From Rhizobium sp. BK650 (GTDB taxonomy: Bacteria > Pseudomonadota > Alphaproteobacteria > Rhizobiales > Rhizobiaceae): a stretch of 64,000 bases of DNA. The stretch spans positions 310,001 to 374,000 of the forward strand of contig NZ_JACIBK010000005.1 in the NCBI RefSeq assembly GCF_014195325.1, written 5' to 3'. Numbering within the stretch: the stretch's first letter is position 1; each line of letters starts with the position of its first letter. Below are positions 20,436-29,976 of this stretch, one piece after another. The translations under genes were made by a program, and so were the position numbers. The notes below the pieces were generated by a model, which saw only the letters and a list, made by a program, of their open reading frames with translations, ran no database searches and was not told the origin of the DNA.

Positions 20436-20641
20436 CGCCTTTCTACCTCGGCTCGACATAACGATGAACGCGCGATCCCGCTTAAAGGTGCAAATTTGCA
20501 TTCGACATTGTTGATGCGCGCGCGTTGAGCGTTTGTGGAAATTCGATCAGCGTCGATTTATAGAGCGTCGGGAAAGACGTCGTGAAATTGAAAGCGCGAA
20601 CGCCTATATCAGTGCCGAATCTCTTTGAAAGGAAATCCGTC

Positions 20642-22165
20642 ATGACTATCAATGGAAGCCTGCTCGTTGCGGGATCGGAAAAACGCGGTACTCGCGGCGA
20701 GCTTTTCGGCATCGAGGCCGCCACCGGAAGAGCTTTGCCTGTTTCTTTCGGCGGCGCCACCGCAGAAGACGTCGAAGAGGCGACCAGGCACGCATGGGAG
20801 GCTTTCACCTCCTACCGGGAAACCGATTTGGAAACGCGTGCGGTCTTCCTGGAAACGATCGCCAGCGAGATCGAGGCCATCGGCGAGGAGCTGATCGTTC
20901 GCGCAATGGCGGAAACCGGGCTTCCGCGCGGCCGTCTCGAAGGTGAGCGCGCCCGCACGACGGGACAGCTTCGATTGTTTGCAAAAGAAGTTCGTGACGG
21001 CCGGTTCCAGGAGCTTCGTTTTGACGGCGCGGATCCCTCCCGCAAGCCGGTTCCGAAGCCCGATCTGCGCCTGCGTAACGTTCCCCTCGGCCCTGTCGCG
21101 GTTTTCGGCGCATCGAACTTTCCGCTCGCCTTCTCCGTCGCTGGTGGTGACACGGCATCTGCGCTCGCAGCAGGCTGCCCCGTCATCGTCAAGGCGCATT
21201 CGGCCCATCCGGGCACGTCCGAACTGGTCGGTCGCGCCGTTCAGCGCGCGGTTGCAAAGGCCGGCCTGCATGTCGGCACGTTTGCGCTTCTCTTCGACAC
21301 CGGCTTTGAGGTCGGGCAAAAGCTCGTGGCCGATGCCAGGATCCGCGCAGTCGGCTTCACCGGCTCGCGCCGCGGCGGCACGGCGCTGATGAAGATCTCT
21401 TCCGAGCGCAAACAACCGATCCCGGTCTATGCCGAAATGAGCAGCATCAACCCGGTCATCTTCTTTCCCAACGCGCTGAAAACCCGGGCCGCGGAGATTG
21501 CAACGGCCTTTGTAAGCTCGCTTGTCCTCGGTGCCGGACAGTTCTGCACCAATCCCGGCCTCATTCTCGCCGTCGACAGCGAAGGCCTGGACACTTTCAT
21601 TGCCAAGGCGCGGGAGCTTCTGCCCGATGTCGGCGCCCAGACGATGCTGACGGGCTCCATCGCCAAGGCGTTCTGTGATGGCGTTGCCCGGCTGGAAAAG
21701 CATCCGCAAGTCCGGCTCGTTGCCAACGGCAAACCGGGCAACGAATTCGAAGGCACGGCCGCTCTCTTCGAGACGACGGCTGCGGCATTCCTTGCGCATC
21801 ACGAGCTGCAGGACGAGGTCTTCGGTGCAGCCGGCCTCATCGTTCGCTGCCGCGATCTCGCCGAACTCGAGCGCGTCCTCGATGGTCTCGAAGGTCAGTT
21901 GACCGTTGCCTTGCACATTACGGGCGAAGACGAGCCGGAGGCAAAGCGCCTTGTTCCCAAGCTTGAAATGCTTGCCGGACGGTTGCTGGTGAACGGTTTT
22001 GGAACCGGCGTCGAAGTATCGCCTGCCATGGTGCACGGCGGCCCCTACCCGGCAACCGCCGACGGCAGATCGACCTCGGTCGGCACACTGGCGATCTACA
22101 GGTTCCTGCGACCGGTTTCCTATCAGGATTTTACCACGAACCTGCTTCCAGCGCCGCTGCGTTGA
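20642..22165 (+). CDS. 2,5-dioxovalerate (alpha-ketoglutarate semialdehyde) dehydrogenase
   Basis: A 507 aa NAD(P)-dependent aldehyde dehydrogenase. It has the cofactor region [39 protein letters not shown], a catalytic Glu in [12 protein letters not shown] and a catalytic Cys in [10 protein letters not shown]. The [11 protein letters not shown] and GQFCTNPGL segments and the C-terminal [14 protein letters not shown] are those of the ketoglutarate semialdehyde dehydrogenase group, which ends the non-phosphorylative pentose, galactarate/glucarate and hydroxyproline routes. The ATG follows AAAGGAAA. It has no pathway partner beside it in this window, so which route it serves is unknown. Confidence 0.88.
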   Translation: MTINGSLLVAGSEKRGTRGELFGIEAATGRALPVSFGGATAEDVEEATRHAWEAFTSYRETDLETRAVFLETIASEIEAIGEELIVRAMAETGLPRGRLEGERARTTGQLRLFAKEVRDGRFQELRFDGADPSRKPVPKPDLRLRNVPLGPVAVFGASNFPLAFSVAGGDTASALAAGCPVIVKAHSAHPGTSELVGRAVQRAVAKAGLHVGTFALLFDTGFEVGQKLVADARIRAVGFTGSRRGGTALMKISSERKQPIPVYAEMSSINPVIFFPNALKTRAAEIATAFVSSLVLGAGQFCTNPGLILAVDSEGLDTFIAKARELLPDVGAQTMLTGSIAKAFCDGVARLEKHPQVRLVANGKPGNEFEGTAALFETTAAAFLAHHELQDEVFGAAGLIVRCRDLAELERVLDGLEGQLTVALHITGEDEPEAKRLVPKLEMLAGRLLVNGFGTGVEVSPAMVHGGPYPATADGRSTSVGTLAIYRFLRPVSYQDFTTNLLPAPLR

Positions 22166-22313
22166 TCGACGAGAGCAGCCGGACCCTAACCCAAAACCGG
22201 CATCTGAAAATTGCTCCACGGGCGCTCAGGCGGCCGTGGCACGCAGGACCTCGATTTCAAGATCGTCATTTTGCCAGTGACATCGGCGCCATTCTCTGCA
22301 AGAAAGGATGCCG

Positions 22314-22397
22314 TTGAGAGACAGGGGCGTCCGTTTGAAAGAATGGGCTGAGAAGCACCCTTCGAACCTGAACCGGATAATGCCGGCGGAGGGAGTC
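22314..22397 (+). promoter_or_regulatory. Thiamine pyrophosphate (THI-box) riboswitch
   Basis: The thi-box hallmarks occur in order: AGGGGCG at 22,323-22,329, CTGAGA at 22,348-22,353, ACCC/ACCTGA at 22,357-22,371, and GGATAATGCCGGCGGAGGGA ending near 22,394. The flanking GAGAGAC and GAGTCGCTC can close the P1 stem. The aptamer ends about 65 bases before the thiM start. The intervening sequence lacks a clear U-tract terminator, so control is probably through access to the GAAAGGGG ribosome site, as is usual in proteobacteria. Confidence 0.95.
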
Positions 22398-22461
22398 GCT
22401 CGGGCCGCATCTGCTTCATCGCATGATCGTTCCCGCGCCTGCCCCGCCTGAAAGGGGTACT

Positions 22462-23262
22462 ATGGACAACAAGACACCCGGAGCACTGTTGACGGCTATG
22501 CGCGCAAAGCCACCGCTCGTGCAGTGCATCACCAATTACGTGGCCATGAACATCGCCGCCAATGTGGTGCTTGCGGCCGGAGCCTCGCCGGCCATGGTTC
22601 ACGCCGCCGAAGAAGCCGGCGAGTTTGCCGCGATCGCCGGCGCTCTGACCGTCAATATCGGCACGCTCTCCACCCAGTGGGTCGAGGGCATGCAGGCGGC
22701 GGCAAGAGCCGCGAATGCAGGCGGCAAGCCGTGGGTTCTCGATCCGGTTGCCCATTATGCGACCTCCTTCCGCCGCAAGGCTGTTGCCGATCTGCTGGCA
22801 CTTCGCCCGACGATCATTCGTGGCAACGCGTCCGAAATCATCGCGCTTGCCGGTGGTGAAAGCCGCGGCCAGGGCGTCGACAGCCGTGACACCGTCGATG
22901 AGGCCGAGGTTTCCGCACGATTGCTGGCCGAACGGTATGGCGCCGTCGTCGCCGTCACCGGTGTGGTGGATTTCGTGACTGACGGCGCACAGGCGCTGCG
23001 CATCGAAGGCGGCTCGCCGTTGATGCCGAAGGTCACCGCGCTCGGCTGCTCGCTGACCTGCCTGACCGGTGCCTTTGCGGCGACCATTGCCGATGATCCT
23101 TTTGCAGCCGCTGTTGCAGCGCTCGCCACTTTCGCGGTTGCCGGCGAAGAGGCTGCGAAGGATGCGGCCGGCCCCGGCTCCTTCTCCTGGCGCTTCCTCG
23201 ACGCGCTCGCCGCACTTGACGGTCCGGCACTCGATGCAAAAGCCAGGATCAGCGGGGCATGA
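22462..23262 (+). CDS. thiM: Hydroxyethylthiazole kinase
   Basis: ThiM phosphorylates salvaged 4-methyl-5-hydroxyethylthiazole with ATP. At 266 aa it shows the family N-terminus PLVQCITNYVAMNIAANVVLAAGASPAMVHA, the WVLDPVA segment and the ALGCSLTCLTGAF C-terminal active-site loop with its cysteine. The ATG at 22,462 has AAAGGGG seven bases upstream; a frame starting at 22,423 would lack that site. The stop overlaps the thiE start. It is the first gene of the riboswitch-controlled thiMED salvage operon. Confidence 0.96.
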   Translation: MDNKTPGALLTAMRAKPPLVQCITNYVAMNIAANVVLAAGASPAMVHAAEEAGEFAAIAGALTVNIGTLSTQWVEGMQAAARAANAGGKPWVLDPVAHYATSFRRKAVADLLALRPTIIRGNASEIIALAGGESRGQGVDSRDTVDEAEVSARLLAERYGAVVAVTGVVDFVTDGAQALRIEGGSPLMPKVTALGCSLTCLTGAFAATIADDPFAAAVAALATFAVAGEEAAKDAAGPGSFSWRFLDALAALDGPALDAKARISGA

Positions 23263-23894
23263 AACGCTTTGATCTTTCCCTCTATCTCGTTCTCGACCCG
23301 GACCTTTGTGCCGGCACCGGCATGGTCGAGACGGCGCGACTTGCCGTCGCAGGCGGCGCGACCATGGTTCAGCTTCGCGACAAACGGGGTGGAACCTCGA
23401 GGCTGGTAGAAACTGGTCTTGCCCTGAAAGAGGTTTTGCTAGGCACAGATGCAATGCTGATCGTCAATGACGATGTCGAAGCGGCAGTTGCGATCGGCGC
23501 CGATGGATTGCACATCGGCCAAGACGATATGGAACCGGCCGCCGCACGCGCAATGATCGGTGCGGACATGATCCTCGGCCTATCTGCAGAGACCGAAGCT
23601 CTGGCAGCAGCAATTGACCCAGGTATCGTCGATTATGCAGGTATCGGCCCGATCTTTGCCACCTCAACCAAGACGGATCACAAGCAGCCGATCGGCTTTG
23701 ATGGGTTGGCGAGACTGATCAAAGCGGCCCCCGTTCCGACCGTTGCGATTGGCGGCCTGAAGAGCGAGCATGTCGCTTCCGTCTTTGCGGCAGGTGCCGA
23801 TGGACTCGCCGTGGTCTCGGCAATCTGCGGTACGCCCGACCCGAAGGCCGCGACGCTTCGCATTGCCGAGGAAATCCGAAAGGCTCGCCGATGA
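23259..23894 (+). CDS. thiE: Thiamine-phosphate synthase
   Basis: At 211 aa, ThiE joins hydroxymethylpyrimidine diphosphate and thiazole phosphate into thiamine phosphate. Visible family features are TMVQLRDKRG (pyrophosphate-binding), LIVNDDVEAA, DGLHIGQDD and YAGIGPIFATSTK. Both ends overlap neighbours by ATGA junctions with thiM and thiD, so the three are strictly coupled. Confidence 0.96.
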   Translation: MKRFDLSLYLVLDPDLCAGTGMVETARLAVAGGATMVQLRDKRGGTSRLVETGLALKEVLLGTDAMLIVNDDVEAAVAIGADGLHIGQDDMEPAAARAMIGADMILGLSAETEALAAAIDPGIVDYAGIGPIFATSTKTDHKQPIGFDGLARLIKAAPVPTVAIGGLKSEHVASVFAAGADGLAVVSAICGTPDPKAATLRIAEEIRKARR

Positions 23895-24703
23895 TCCGCA
23901 ATGTTTTATCCATCGCCGGCTCCGATCCTTCCGGCGGCGCCGGTATCCAGGCCGATCTCAAGGCTTTCTCCGCCCGCGGCGTCTATGGCATGGCGGCCCT
24001 GACGGCACTGACGGCGCAGAATACGCAAGGGGTGACGGGCGTGCATCTTGTGCCGCCGCACTTCGTTGCCCAGCAGATCACGAGCGTCTTTGCCGACGTG
24101 CGCGTCGATGCGGTCAAGATCGGTATGATCGCCAATGCCGGCATTGCCGAAGCAGTTGCCGAGGCGCTGGCGCCTCATCGCGGCATTCCCGTCGTCGTCG
24201 ATCCGGTCATGATCGCCAAGGGCGGAGCAGCACTCCTCGACCCACAAGCTGTCGATGCGCTGACAACGCACCTGCTGCCGCTTGCGACGCTGCTCACCCC
24301 GAACCTGCCGGAAGCAGCAGCGCTTCTGCACGAAGAGGTTGCCGAGAGCCGCGAGCAGATGGCCTCGCAAGCTGAGCGCCTGCGGGCCGTTGGCCCCGCC
24401 GCCGTGCTGGTCAAGGGCGGTCATCTTAAGAGCGATGAAAGTCCCGACATATTGGCAAGCGCCTCCGGCCTGCATTGGTTTGAGGCCAAACGCGTTCCCA
24501 CGAAGAATACACACGGCACCGGCTGCACGCTTTCCAGCGCACTTGCCGCCGAACTTGCAAAGGGTGCTTCGCCGGAAGCGGCTGTTTCGGCTGCGAAAAC
24601 CTATCTTGCGCAAGCGGTCGCTGCCGCAGGCGAGCTGACGGTCGGCGCTGGCCATGGACCTGTTCATCATTTCAACACTCTGTGGAAAGACGCCTTACTC
24701 TAA
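23891..24703 (+). CDS. thiD: Hydroxymethylpyrimidine / phosphomethylpyrimidine kinase
   Basis: ThiD, 270 aa, phosphorylates HMP twice to provide the pyrimidine for ThiE. It has the ribokinase-like SIAGSDPSGGAGIQADLK at residues 7-24, GMAALTALTAQNTQGV, VVDPVMIAKGGAALL, and the anion-hole/catalytic GTGCTLSSALAAELAKG. The presence of M, E and D together without thiC, thiG or thiO marks this as the salvage branch. A strong terminator follows the gene. Confidence 0.96.
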   Translation: MIRNVLSIAGSDPSGGAGIQADLKAFSARGVYGMAALTALTAQNTQGVTGVHLVPPHFVAQQITSVFADVRVDAVKIGMIANAGIAEAVAEALAPHRGIPVVVDPVMIAKGGAALLDPQAVDALTTHLLPLATLLTPNLPEAAALLHEEVAESREQMASQAERLRAVGPAAVLVKGGHLKSDESPDILASASGLHWFEAKRVPTKNTHGTGCTLSSALAAELAKGASPEAAVSAAKTYLAQAVAAAGELTVGAGHGPVHHFNTLWKDALL

Positions 24704-24727
24704 GCCCGATCACAAACCCGATAGTGC

Positions 24728-24760
24728 AACGGCCCGGTCAGACCGGGCCGTTTTGTTTTG
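24728..24760 (+). terminator. Rho-independent terminator of thiMED
   Basis: An 11-bp perfect stem, AACGGCCCGGT at 24,728-24,738 with ACCGGGCCGTT at 24,742-24,752, has a three-base loop. It is followed by TTGTTTTG. It lies 25 bases after the thiD stop and is the cleanest intrinsic terminator in the window. Confidence 0.93.
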
Positions 24761-24884
24761 CCTACCCCCAGTTGAACCGGAATTGCCTGCCAAAAAAGCC
24801 TGTTGACATGACCGCTCAGATATCGAAAGCTATGTCATTAAAAGGGGATACATTACGCAATAACGGAACAACTGGAGAAATCGG

Positions 24885-25364
24885 GTGTCGGACCTGCTTG
24901 TGAGCTTATATTCAACGAAGCTCGCCGAACTGAAAGAAAAAGCCGACTCCCTCGGCATCTCAATCCGGCCAGCCTTGCCGCCGGAACTTCATATCGTCGT
25001 AGCTTGGGTGCGCGAACATTTCAGCGAGAACTGGGCGAGCGAAGTAACCGTGGCCTTTTCCCGCCAGCCCGTTGCCTGCCTGATCGCCCTCGAAGATGGC
25101 AAGCTGTTCGGCTTTGCTTGCTATGACACCACCGCGCGCGGCTTCTTCGGCCCGACTGGTGTTGATCCGACGGTCCGTGGCAGAGGCATCGGCCTCGCCC
25201 TCTTTTCCGCCTGCCTGCAGACGATGAAGACGCTTGGTCATGCCTATGCCTTCATCGGCGATGCCGGCCCCGTCGATTTCTACGTCAAGACCGCCGGCGC
25301 AGCCGAAATTCCCGCCCCCGACAAGGGCATTTACCAAGGCATGCTGCGAAGCCAGCCGAAATGA
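24885..25364 (+). CDS. GNAT-family N-acetyltransferase
   Basis: A 159 aa protein with the acetyl-CoA-binding motif A, VDPTVRGRGIGLALFSACL. A Phe/Tyr-rich C-terminal strand follows (AYAFIGDAGPVDFYVKTAG). The start is GTG at 24,885 with GGAG eight bases upstream. The stop lies 23 bases before the GH3 gene, so the two are probably one transcript with the importer that follows. An acetyltransferase next to a NagZ-like enzyme hints at amino-sugar or cell-wall fragment chemistry. The acceptor is not known. Confidence 0.85.
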   Translation: MSDLLVSLYSTKLAELKEKADSLGISIRPALPPELHIVVAWVREHFSENWASEVTVAFSRQPVACLIALEDGKLFGFACYDTTARGFFGPTGVDPTVRGRGIGLALFSACLQTMKTLGHAYAFIGDAGPVDFYVKTAGAAEIPAPDKGIYQGMLRSQPK

Positions 25365-25387
25365 TCATCTGATACCGGAGTTTGATA

Positions 25388-26410
25388 GTGTCCTCGACCC
25401 CGCTTGCTCTCTTCGTCGGCCTTCCCAATCCGACGCTTTCGGACGACGAATTCTCCCTCTTTCGCGAGACAAATCCCCTCGGCCTCTTTGTCGGCCGCCG
25501 CAACCTGCGCAATCCGGAGCAGGCGAGAATCCTGATCGAGCGCTTCCGCGAGGCCGTGGGCCGCGACGATGCGCCCGTCTTCACCGACCAGGAAGGTGGC
25601 CGTGTGCAGCATATGGATGCCGGCCCCTGGCCGCTCTTCCGCAGCTTCGGCCAATTTGCCGAACTTGCCCGCCGCGATCTCGATCTCGGCAAGAGGGCGC
25701 TGCGCCTCTCCAGCCAGGCCATGGGCGCCATGATGAGCGAACTCGGTCTTTCCAGCGGCTGCTCGCCCGTTCTCGATCTCGTCTTCGAGACAACGAGCGC
25801 AGTCATCGGTGCCCGCTCCTTCGGCCCGGATCCGGATTTCATCGCCACGCTTGGGCGCGAAGTGGTCGATGGTCTGCTTGAAACCGGCAACATGCCGGTC
25901 ATGAAGCACATTCCGGGCCATGGCCGCGCCACGCTCGATTCCCACAAGGAACGGCCCGTCGTCGATGCCTCGCGCGAGACGCTGACCGCAACCGACTTCA
26001 AGCCTTTCGTGGCGCTGAAGGAGACGCCTTGGGCGATGGTCGCCCATGTCGTCTACTCCGCTTACGACGCCGAGCTGCCGGCTTCGATTTCGCCGATCAT
26101 GCACGAGGTGATCCGCAAGGACATGGGTTACGACGGCGTACTGATCTCCGACTGCATCTTCATGGAGTCGCTGCGGGGCACTCTGCCGGAGCGCGTCGCA
26201 CAGGTTCTCGATGCCGGTTTCGACATTGCGCTTCACAGCCATGGCGACGTCAAGGACAGCGAAGCTGCCGCCAAGGCTGCGCGCCCGCTGACCGACGCTG
26301 CACAGAAGCGTATCGCCGCCGGCAAGGCCCGCCTCGGCACCCTCAAGATCGACTATCGCGCCGCCCAGGCGGAAGTCGAAGCCATGTTTGCAAGCACGCT
26401 CGTCTCTTGA
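25388..26410 (+). CDS. GH3 glycosidase, NagZ-like beta-N-acetylhexosaminidase
   Basis: This glycoside hydrolase family 3 TIM barrel is about 340 aa. It contains FTDQEGGRVQHM, the NagZ-type signature KHIPGHG...DSH (the His/Asp acid-base pair on the beta5 loop), and LISDCIFMESL with the candidate nucleophile Asp. There is no signal peptide, so it is cytoplasmic like NagZ. The GTG at 25,388 follows GGAG at seven bases; TTG at 25,382 is the alternative. The KxxPGHGxxxxDSH motif favours N-acetylglucosaminidase over beta-glucosidase. The importer downstream would then supply GlcNAc-containing saccharides or muropeptides. Confidence 0.85.
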   Translation: MSSTPLALFVGLPNPTLSDDEFSLFRETNPLGLFVGRRNLRNPEQARILIERFREAVGRDDAPVFTDQEGGRVQHMDAGPWPLFRSFGQFAELARRDLDLGKRALRLSSQAMGAMMSELGLSSGCSPVLDLVFETTSAVIGARSFGPDPDFIATLGREVVDGLLETGNMPVMKHIPGHGRATLDSHKERPVVDASRETLTATDFKPFVALKETPWAMVAHVVYSAYDAELPASISPIMHEVIRKDMGYDGVLISDCIFMESLRGTLPERVAQVLDAGFDIALHSHGDVKDSEAAAKAARPLTDAAQKRIAAGKARLGTLKIDYRAAQAEVEAMFASTLVS

Positions 26411-26454
26411 CCGGCGCAACGATTTTTCACGACATAAGAAAAGGGGAATTTGAC

Positions 26455-28056
26455 ATGAAGCAATATATTCTGGCGGCCGCAGCCCTGACCATGTTGTCAG
26501 GCGCGGCCATGGCGCAGACCATCCTGACGGCCAACATCGAGCCGGCAACGACCTGGGTGCGCAACTTCAATCCGTTCAACCAGACCTCGTCGCGCCAATC
26601 GACCCTCGACTTCATCTATGAGCCCCTGGTCATCTTCAACCGCTTCGACAGCAACAAGCCGGTCTATCGCCTGGCCGAAAGCTTCAAGCTTTCCGACGAT
26701 CTGAAGAGCATCGATTTCAAGCTGCGCCCGAACCTGAAGTGGTCAGACGGCCAGCCGCTGACCTCGGCCGACGTCAAGTTTACCTATGACTATCTGAAGA
26801 AGTTTCCGGCACTCGACTTCGTTAGCATCTGGACCTTCATCACCGACGTGCAGGCGGTCGATGCCCAGACGGTCCGCTTCACGCTCGCCAATCCGAGCTC
26901 GCTTGCCGCCGAGCAGCTGTCGCAGCTGCCGATCGTGCCCGAACATGTCTGGAAGGACGTTGCCGATCCGGTCACCTATGCCAATGAAAATCCTGTCGGC
27001 AGCGGCCCGCTGACGGAAGTGCCGCGCTTCACCGGCCAGACCTACGACCAGTGCCGCAACCCGAACTACTGGGATGGCGAGCACCTGAAGATCGACTGCA
27101 TGCGCTTCCCGCAGCTTGCCGACAACAACCAGATCTTGACGGCGACCGCCGATGGCACGCTCGACTGGGGCGTTTCCTTCATCCCCGATATCGACAATGT
27201 CTATGTCTCGAAGGATCCTGACCATTATCACTACTGGTATTCGCCGAGCAGCATGGTCGCCTTCCTGTTCAATCTCGAGACGTCGAACGAGGCCAACAAG
27301 AAGGCCTTCAACGATGTGAAGTTCCGCCGCGCGGTCTCCATGGCGCTTGACCGCAAGACGATGATCGATGTTGCCGGCTACGGCTATCCGACATTGAACG
27401 AAGACCCCGGCCTGATGGGCGAGCTCTACAAGAGCTGGGCGGACCCGTCCGTCAAGGCCGACTTCGGCAAGTTCGCCGCCTATGACGCCGATGCCGCCAA
27501 GGCACTGCTCGACGAAGCCGGCTATCTCGACAAGGACGGCGACGGCCTGCGCGACAATCCGGACGGTTCGAAGATCTCCTTCTCGATCATCGTTCCGAAC
27601 TCCTGGACGGACTGGATCGACACGGTCAACATCGCCATCGAAGGCATGCAGGCAGTCGGCATCGATGCCAAGATCGAGACGCCGGAAGAGGCGGTGTGGA
27701 CCTCCGACCTCATCGACGGGAAGTTCGATGCGGCAATCAATAGCCTGCCGGCTTCCGCCTCGCCCTACTATCCCTACAAACGCGCCTTCAGCGCATCGGA
27801 CAAGGGCAAGACCCGCTTCACTGCACAGCGTTGGTTCAACCCTGACGTGGAAGACCTGGTCACCCAGTTCACCCACACGGCCGATCTCGACAGGCAGAAG
27901 CAGGTGATGAACAAGGCTCAGCGCATCGTTGCTGAAAACATGCCTGTCATCCCGGTCTTCAACAATCCGAACTGGTATCAGTACAACACAAAGCGCTTTA
28001 CCGGCTGGTCGACCAAGGAAAATCCGTTCGTCAATCCATCCATCTCCGTCAAGTAG
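26455..28056 (+). CDS. ABC transporter solute-binding protein, family 5 (oligosaccharide/peptide type)
   Basis: A 533 aa periplasmic binding protein with an N-terminal signal peptide cleaved near AMAQTILTA. The family-5 core reads FIYEPLVIFN, LRPNLKWSDGQPLTSADVKFTYDYL, VKFRRAVSMALDRKTMID. The C-terminus (NNPNWYQYNTKRFTGW) resembles the cello-/chito-oligosaccharide binders of this otherwise peptide-binding family. The ATG follows AAGGGGAA. Its position directly after a NagZ-like GH3 gene supports a beta-linked oligosaccharide ligand. Confidence 0.88.
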   Translation: MKQYILAAAALTMLSGAAMAQTILTANIEPATTWVRNFNPFNQTSSRQSTLDFIYEPLVIFNRFDSNKPVYRLAESFKLSDDLKSIDFKLRPNLKWSDGQPLTSADVKFTYDYLKKFPALDFVSIWTFITDVQAVDAQTVRFTLANPSSLAAEQLSQLPIVPEHVWKDVADPVTYANENPVGSGPLTEVPRFTGQTYDQCRNPNYWDGEHLKIDCMRFPQLADNNQILTATADGTLDWGVSFIPDIDNVYVSKDPDHYHYWYSPSSMVAFLFNLETSNEANKKAFNDVKFRRAVSMALDRKTMIDVAGYGYPTLNEDPGLMGELYKSWADPSVKADFGKFAAYDADAAKALLDEAGYLDKDGDGLRDNPDGSKISFSIIVPNSWTDWIDTVNIAIEGMQAVGIDAKIETPEEAVWTSDLIDGKFDAAINSLPASASPYYPYKRAFSASDKGKTRFTAQRWFNPDVEDLVTQFTHTADLDRQKQVMNKAQRIVAENMPVIPVFNNPNWYQYNTKRFTGWSTKENPFVNPSISVK

Positions 28057-28075
28057 GCCATTGTTACATACGGCG

Positions 28076-28100
28076 GGAGCGGCGCGGCAAGCGCCGCTCC
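28076..28100 (+). terminator. GC-rich hairpin between binding-protein and permease genes
   Basis: A perfect 10-bp stem, GGAGCGGCGC at 28,076-28,085 with GCGCCGCTCC at 28,091-28,100, around a five-base GGCAA loop. It is followed by TGTTTT. The hairpin lies 20 bases after the binding-protein stop and 19 before the permease start. It probably allows partial termination and protects the upstream mRNA. Confidence 0.75.
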
Positions 28101-28118
28101 TGTTTTGACGGAGTCCCC

Positions 28119-29096
28119 ATGGCTTTTCTGCTTCGCCGCCTCACCTTTTACCTGGCGGCCTTCATTGCTGCAGCGACAATCAATTTCTTCCTGCCCCGCC
28201 TGATGCCGGGCGATCCAGTGCGCATCATGTTTTCGAGCGCGGGCGCTGAACTGCCGCCGGAAAGCCTGCAGGCGCTGAAGCTGACCTTCGGCTTCGTCGA
28301 TGGGCCGCTCTGGCAGCAATATCTCACCTATCTCGGCAGCATCTTTACCGGCGATCTCGGCCGGTCGATCAAATATTTCCCGCTGCCGGTCACGTCAGTT
28401 CTCGGCCATGCGCTCATCTGGACTGTCGGCCTGATGGGCACGGCGACGATCGTTAGCTTCGCGCTCGGCACCTTCCTCGGCATCGTCGCTGCCTGGCGGC
28501 GCGGCAGCAAATTCGACGTCATCGTCTCGATTGGCGCGATCTTCGCGACATCGGTGCCGGCCGTCGTCACCTCGCTGATCGTGCTTTTCTTCTTCGGCTT
28601 CACGCTTGGCTGGTTCCCGAACGGCTATGCGGCCGATCCCTCGCTCGATCCGGCCTTCAGTTTCCAGTATATCGGCAGTGTCGCCTATCACGGCATCCTG
28701 CCAATGATCACGCTCTGCACTGTGCTGGTCGGCGGCTTTACTGTGACCATGCGCAACAACATGATCAACCTGCTCGGCGAGGACTATATCGTCATGGCCC
28801 GCGCCAAGGGCCTGTCCGACCGGCACGTGATGCTCTGGTATGCGGCGCGCAACGCGCTGCTGCCGACCGTCTCCAGTCTGGCGATTGCCATCGGCACCAT
28901 TCTCGGCGGCTCGCTGGTGACCGAGGTCGTCTATAATTATCCGGGTCTCGGCAACATCCTCTATCAGGCGATCCTCGCCCGTGATTATCCCGTCATCCAG
29001 GGACAGCTTCTCATCATGACCGCAACCATGCTGATCGCCAACTTCATCGTCGACGTCAGCTATGTGCTGCTCGATCCGCGACTGAAGGGAGCGTGA
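28119..29096 (+). CDS. Oligosaccharide/peptide ABC transporter permease (DppB type)
   Basis: A 325 aa inner-membrane permease that opens with the typical DppB N-terminus (FLLRRLTFYLAAFIAAATINFFLPRLMPGDP). It keeps the cytoplasmic EAA-like loop MARAKGLSDRHVMLWYAARNALLPT and the final transmembrane segment. It pairs with the next gene to form the pore and is separated from it by one base. Confidence 0.93.
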   Translation: MAFLLRRLTFYLAAFIAAATINFFLPRLMPGDPVRIMFSSAGAELPPESLQALKLTFGFVDGPLWQQYLTYLGSIFTGDLGRSIKYFPLPVTSVLGHALIWTVGLMGTATIVSFALGTFLGIVAAWRRGSKFDVIVSIGAIFATSVPAVVTSLIVLFFFGFTLGWFPNGYAADPSLDPAFSFQYIGSVAYHGILPMITLCTVLVGGFTVTMRNNMINLLGEDYIVMARAKGLSDRHVMLWYAARNALLPTVSSLAIAIGTILGGSLVTEVVYNYPGLGNILYQAILARDYPVIQGQLLIMTATMLIANFIVDVSYVLLDPRLKGA

Positions 29097-29097
29097 G

Positions 29098-29976
29098 ATG
29101 AAAAGCCTGCTCCGCAATCGCAAGGCGCTGATCGGCCTCGCCATCATCGCCTTCATCGTCATCGTGGCGATCGCCGCACCGCTTTTGACGCACTACGACC
29201 CGGCCGCCCGCACGGGGCGTCCACACCAGCCACCGTCGGCCGAACATATTCTCGGCACGACGCGCATCGGCCAGGACGTCTTTGCGCGGCTAATCTATGG
29301 TGCGCGTACCTCGCTCGCCGTCGGCTTCGGCGCCGGCCTGCTGATCACCGCCGTCGGCACCGCCCTCGGCATCATCTCAGGCTATCGCGGCGGCAAGACC
29401 GACGAGGTCATCAGCTTCTTTACGAACATGGTGCTCGTCGTACCGAACCTGCCGCTGCTGCTCGTTCTTGCGGCCTTTATCGGCCAGGCAAGTCCGCTCG
29501 TCATCGCCCTGATCCTCGGTGCCACGTCCTGGGCCTGGGGTGCACGCGTGACCCGCGCCGAAACCCTTTCGGTCAAGCAAAAGGACTATGTCAAATCGGC
29601 GGAGATGATGGGCGAGCCGCAATGGCGCATCATGACATTTGAAATCTTTCCCAACGTGATTTCCATTGTCGGCATCAATTTCATCGGCAGCATCATCTTT
29701 GCGATCATCACCGAAGCGACGCTGGAATTCCTCGGCCTTGGCGACCCCAGAGTCGTCTCCTGGGGCACCATGCTTTACAACGCGCAGAAGGCTTCGGCGC
29801 TTTCAGTCGGAGCATGGTGGGATATCCTCACACCCTGCTTTGCGCTCGCCTTCCTTGGCATCGGCATGTCGCTTCTCAATTTCGCCGTCGATGAGATCGC
29901 AAATCCGCGCCTGCGCACCGGCAATCACCTGAAGCGCTGGTCCCTGCTCATCCGCTCCGGGGAGGGCCGCCTGTGA
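29098..29976 (+). CDS. Oligosaccharide/peptide ABC transporter permease (DppC type)
   Basis: At 292 aa it has the DppC N-terminal transmembrane helix (ALIGLAIIAFIVIVAIAAPLLTHYDP), then the HILGTTRIGQDVFARLIYGARTSL periplasmic motif. The EAA loop is VKSAEMMGEPQWRIMTFEIFPN. The stop overlaps the GTG of the next ATPase gene. Confidence 0.93.
   Translation: MKSLLRNRKALIGLAIIAFIVIVAIAAPLLTHYDPAARTGRPHQPPSAEHILGTTRIGQDVFARLIYGARTSLAVGFGAGLLITAVGTALGIISGYRGGKTDEVISFFTNMVLVVPNLPLLLVLAAFIGQASPLVIALILGATSWAWGARVTRAETLSVKQKDYVKSAEMMGEPQWRIMTFEIFPNVISIVGINFIGSIIFAIITEATLEFLGLGDPRVVSWGTMLYNAQKASALSVGAWWDILTPCFALAFLGIGMSLLNFAVDEIANPRLRTGNHLKRWSLLIRSGEGRL

Noticed and set aside
20609..23454. Leftward frames of 536 and 422 codons at 20,609-22,219 and 22,186-23,454
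   Set aside because: They are antisense to the aldehyde dehydrogenase, and to the riboswitch and thiM, both of which are well supported.
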